Source: UMGS1590 sp900552455 (lineage in GTDB: Bacteria > Bacillota > Peptococcia > Peptococcales > Peptococcaceae). Taken from it: a stretch of 64,000 nt of DNA. Shown piece after piece: positions 63,071 through 64,000 of this stretch (positions are counted from its first letter, which is position 1; every line of letters begins with the position of its first letter). Below the pieces are notes generated by a model. It had not been told where the DNA came from. It made no database searches and saw nothing but the letters and a program-made list of their open reading frames with translations. A program made the translations under genes and the position numbers. The stretch is taken from assembly GCA_963931105.1 (NCBI GenBank), contig OZ007004.1, forward strand, positions 2,232,001-2,296,000. The letters are read 5' to 3'.

Positions 63071-64000
63071 TTAGAACTGGTCGTCGGTCACGCAGGCATC
63101 CATCTTGCCCTCGTAACCCCAGGTCCCTTCGATCGTCACAATGTTGTCAAGATGCGCATCAGCAGCGCCCGGCACACGATACTGGAGATTGTTGAGACGT
63201 TTCACAGGAACCTCTTCAGGCTTTTCAACCTGTGGCACATAATCGTATGGATAACGATAAGCGCGGTACACGCGTGGAGAATCCATTTCGAATGGCGCGA
63301 TGAATTCCCAGACAACTTCCTTGTCAGGGGTGACTTCCAAGAGTCTCGAGCCGCAGCCTTCCGTGATCAGCGTGTTGCCATTTGGCAGACGCTGTGCAGA
63401 GCTGATCAGTGGGCTGTAGAACTGGCTCTTCGCAACGATCGAAGACATGCTGTACCAGCTTGCAGAGGTGAATTCCCAGACAAGCTCCAGCGTCACAGGG
63501 TTGATCTCCACAATACGGCTGTGGTCACGCAGATCCGTCTTCGTGCCATCCTTGGAAGTGCGACCTGGATAGCCATAACCAGCCCAGCCGCCGTTGTCGA
63601 AGATCAGGATGTTGCCTTCGCCAGGCAGACTCTTTGGAATCATGTGGCAGTGGTGCTGACCAATGATCTGGCGGATCTTGCGCAGCTCTTTCGTCTTCGT
63701 GAAATCAGGGCCGATCTGCCAGACAATCTTGCCAGTCTTCTTGTCCGTGATCCCCATGATGTTCGATTCACGCGCATCCCAGATGATATTGTCCGGATGG
63801 AAGCGTTCGTCGCCTTCGTCGTACCATTTGTTTGGACCAAGCACACTCATCGAGTTGATGTGCATCCAGTCGCACTGGCCTTCGCCGTTCGTGTGGTAGT
63901 TCGGATTGCGGAAGAGCACCGTCTTAGCCTGTTCGTCAAAATCCAGTTCACGGAAATGTTCATTGATGTTCCATTTCCAGACAATGTTGCCTTCCCAGTC
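63071..64000 (-). CDS. Arylsulfotransferase-like (ASST) protein, 5' part outside window
   Basis: The last 309 residues of a second ASST-family protein; the reading frame is open to the window edge (DWEGNIVWKWNINEHF at the cut). It matches the protein at 54046 along its whole length, for example DWMHINSMSVLGPNKWYDEGDERFHPDNII, GQHHCHMIPKSLPGEGNILIFDNGGWAGYG, SSAQRLPNGNTLITEG and YRAYRYPYDYVPQVEKPEEV. It is a diverged paralog. The candidate sulfate-transfer His lies in GQHHCHMIP. The start, and whether there is a signal peptide, cannot be seen. Confidence 0.88.
   Translation of the reverse strand, partial: DWEGNIVWKWNINEHFRELDFDEQAKTVLFRNPNYHTNGEGQCDWMHINSMSVLGPNKWYDEGDERFHPDNIIWDARESNIMGITDKKTGKIVWQIGPDFTKTKELRKIRQIIGQHHCHMIPKSLPGEGNILIFDNGGWAGYGYPGRTSKDGTKTDLRDHSRIVEINPVTLELVWEFTSASWYSMSSIVAKSQFYSPLISSAQRLPNGNTLITEGCGSRLLEVTPDKEVVWEFIAPFEMDSPRVYRAYRYPYDYVPQVEKPEEVPVKRLNNLQYRVPGAADAHLDNIVTIEGTWGYEGKMDACVTDDQF

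Noticed and set aside
1..64000. CRISPR arrays, insertion sequences, prophage, rRNA or tRNA genes
   Set aside because: Looked for in the gaps and on both strands by eye. No repeat-spacer pattern, transposase, integrase or cloverleaf sequence was found.

Overview
The window looks like chromosomal DNA of a strictly anaerobic member of the Bacillota. The evidence is the gene order ylxM-ffh-rpsP-khpA-ylqD-rimM-trmD, a valine T-box leader in front of valS, the copper-amine-oxidase-type 'stalk' domains on secreted proteins, a DUF5665 gene next to lspA, and a tungsten-type aldehyde:ferredoxin oxidoreductase with many ferredoxin-like proteins. The mix of stalk domains, PRC-barrel protein, DUF5665 and TatABC would fit the Negativicutes or a related lineage, but this is a guess; no rRNA or marker is present to settle it. 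I saw no prophage, insertion sequence, CRISPR array or tRNA gene.

Layout. 1-4400: end of a two-gene ABC exporter, a convergent MFS pump, and an unrecognised 174-residue protein. 4411-19119: a compact tungsten/pterin-cofactor island: tungstate transporter tupABC, moaE, mogA-moaC-moaA, two flavoproteins resembling GlpA/GlpB, two MoeA paralogs (one fused to a periplasmic-binding-protein-like domain), a regulator with an excisionase-type helix-turn-helix and the same kind of ligand domain, the tungsten enzyme itself (aor), moaD and a MoeB/ThiF-type enzyme. 19168-24285: a lone HicB-like protein, two secreted proteins, a VanRS-like two-component system and a cold-shock gene. 24529-29924: translation and secretion housekeeping genes. 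30002-36327: a polyferredoxin, a split ThrE exporter, a CBS protein and carB. 36447-46049: cell-wall amidase, two tandem LysR regulators, rluD-lspA, PFL/ACT pair, CBS protein, an unusual thioredoxin-reductase fusion, and a FeoA-like gene. 46042-53957: PRC-barrel protein, tatC and two tatA-type genes, valS with T-box, secF-secD, yajC. 54046-64000: two arylsulfotransferase-like genes without visible export signal (the second cut by the window end), an HD protein, an Lsa-type ABC-F gene with an attenuator, an acetyltransferase, an ECF sigma/RsgI-like operon with a repeat protein, and a NifX/MinD-ferredoxin cluster.

How parts fit together. The island from 4411 to 19119 holds tungstate uptake, most steps of pterin-cofactor synthesis, a regulator and the dependent enzyme. 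Three promoter regions in it carry the same signature: short TTTC-centred boxes repeated with an exact 10-bp period, just upstream of the -35 elements of tupA, of the moaE operon and of aor. This suggests one regulon, most simply run by the regulator at 15093-16028.

The most unusual single gene is tupA. Its sequence order is that of a circular permutation: the segment that normally forms the C-terminus of TupA proteins is placed right after the lipoprotein signal, before the normal N-terminus. Other points of interest are the uORF-terminator attenuator before the Lsa-type gene, the thioredoxin domain without CxxC fused to a reductase without the usual NADPH motif, the 5' leader hairpin of the cold-shock gene, and a run of adjacent proteins with His/Gly-rich C-terminal tails around the ECF sigma factor.
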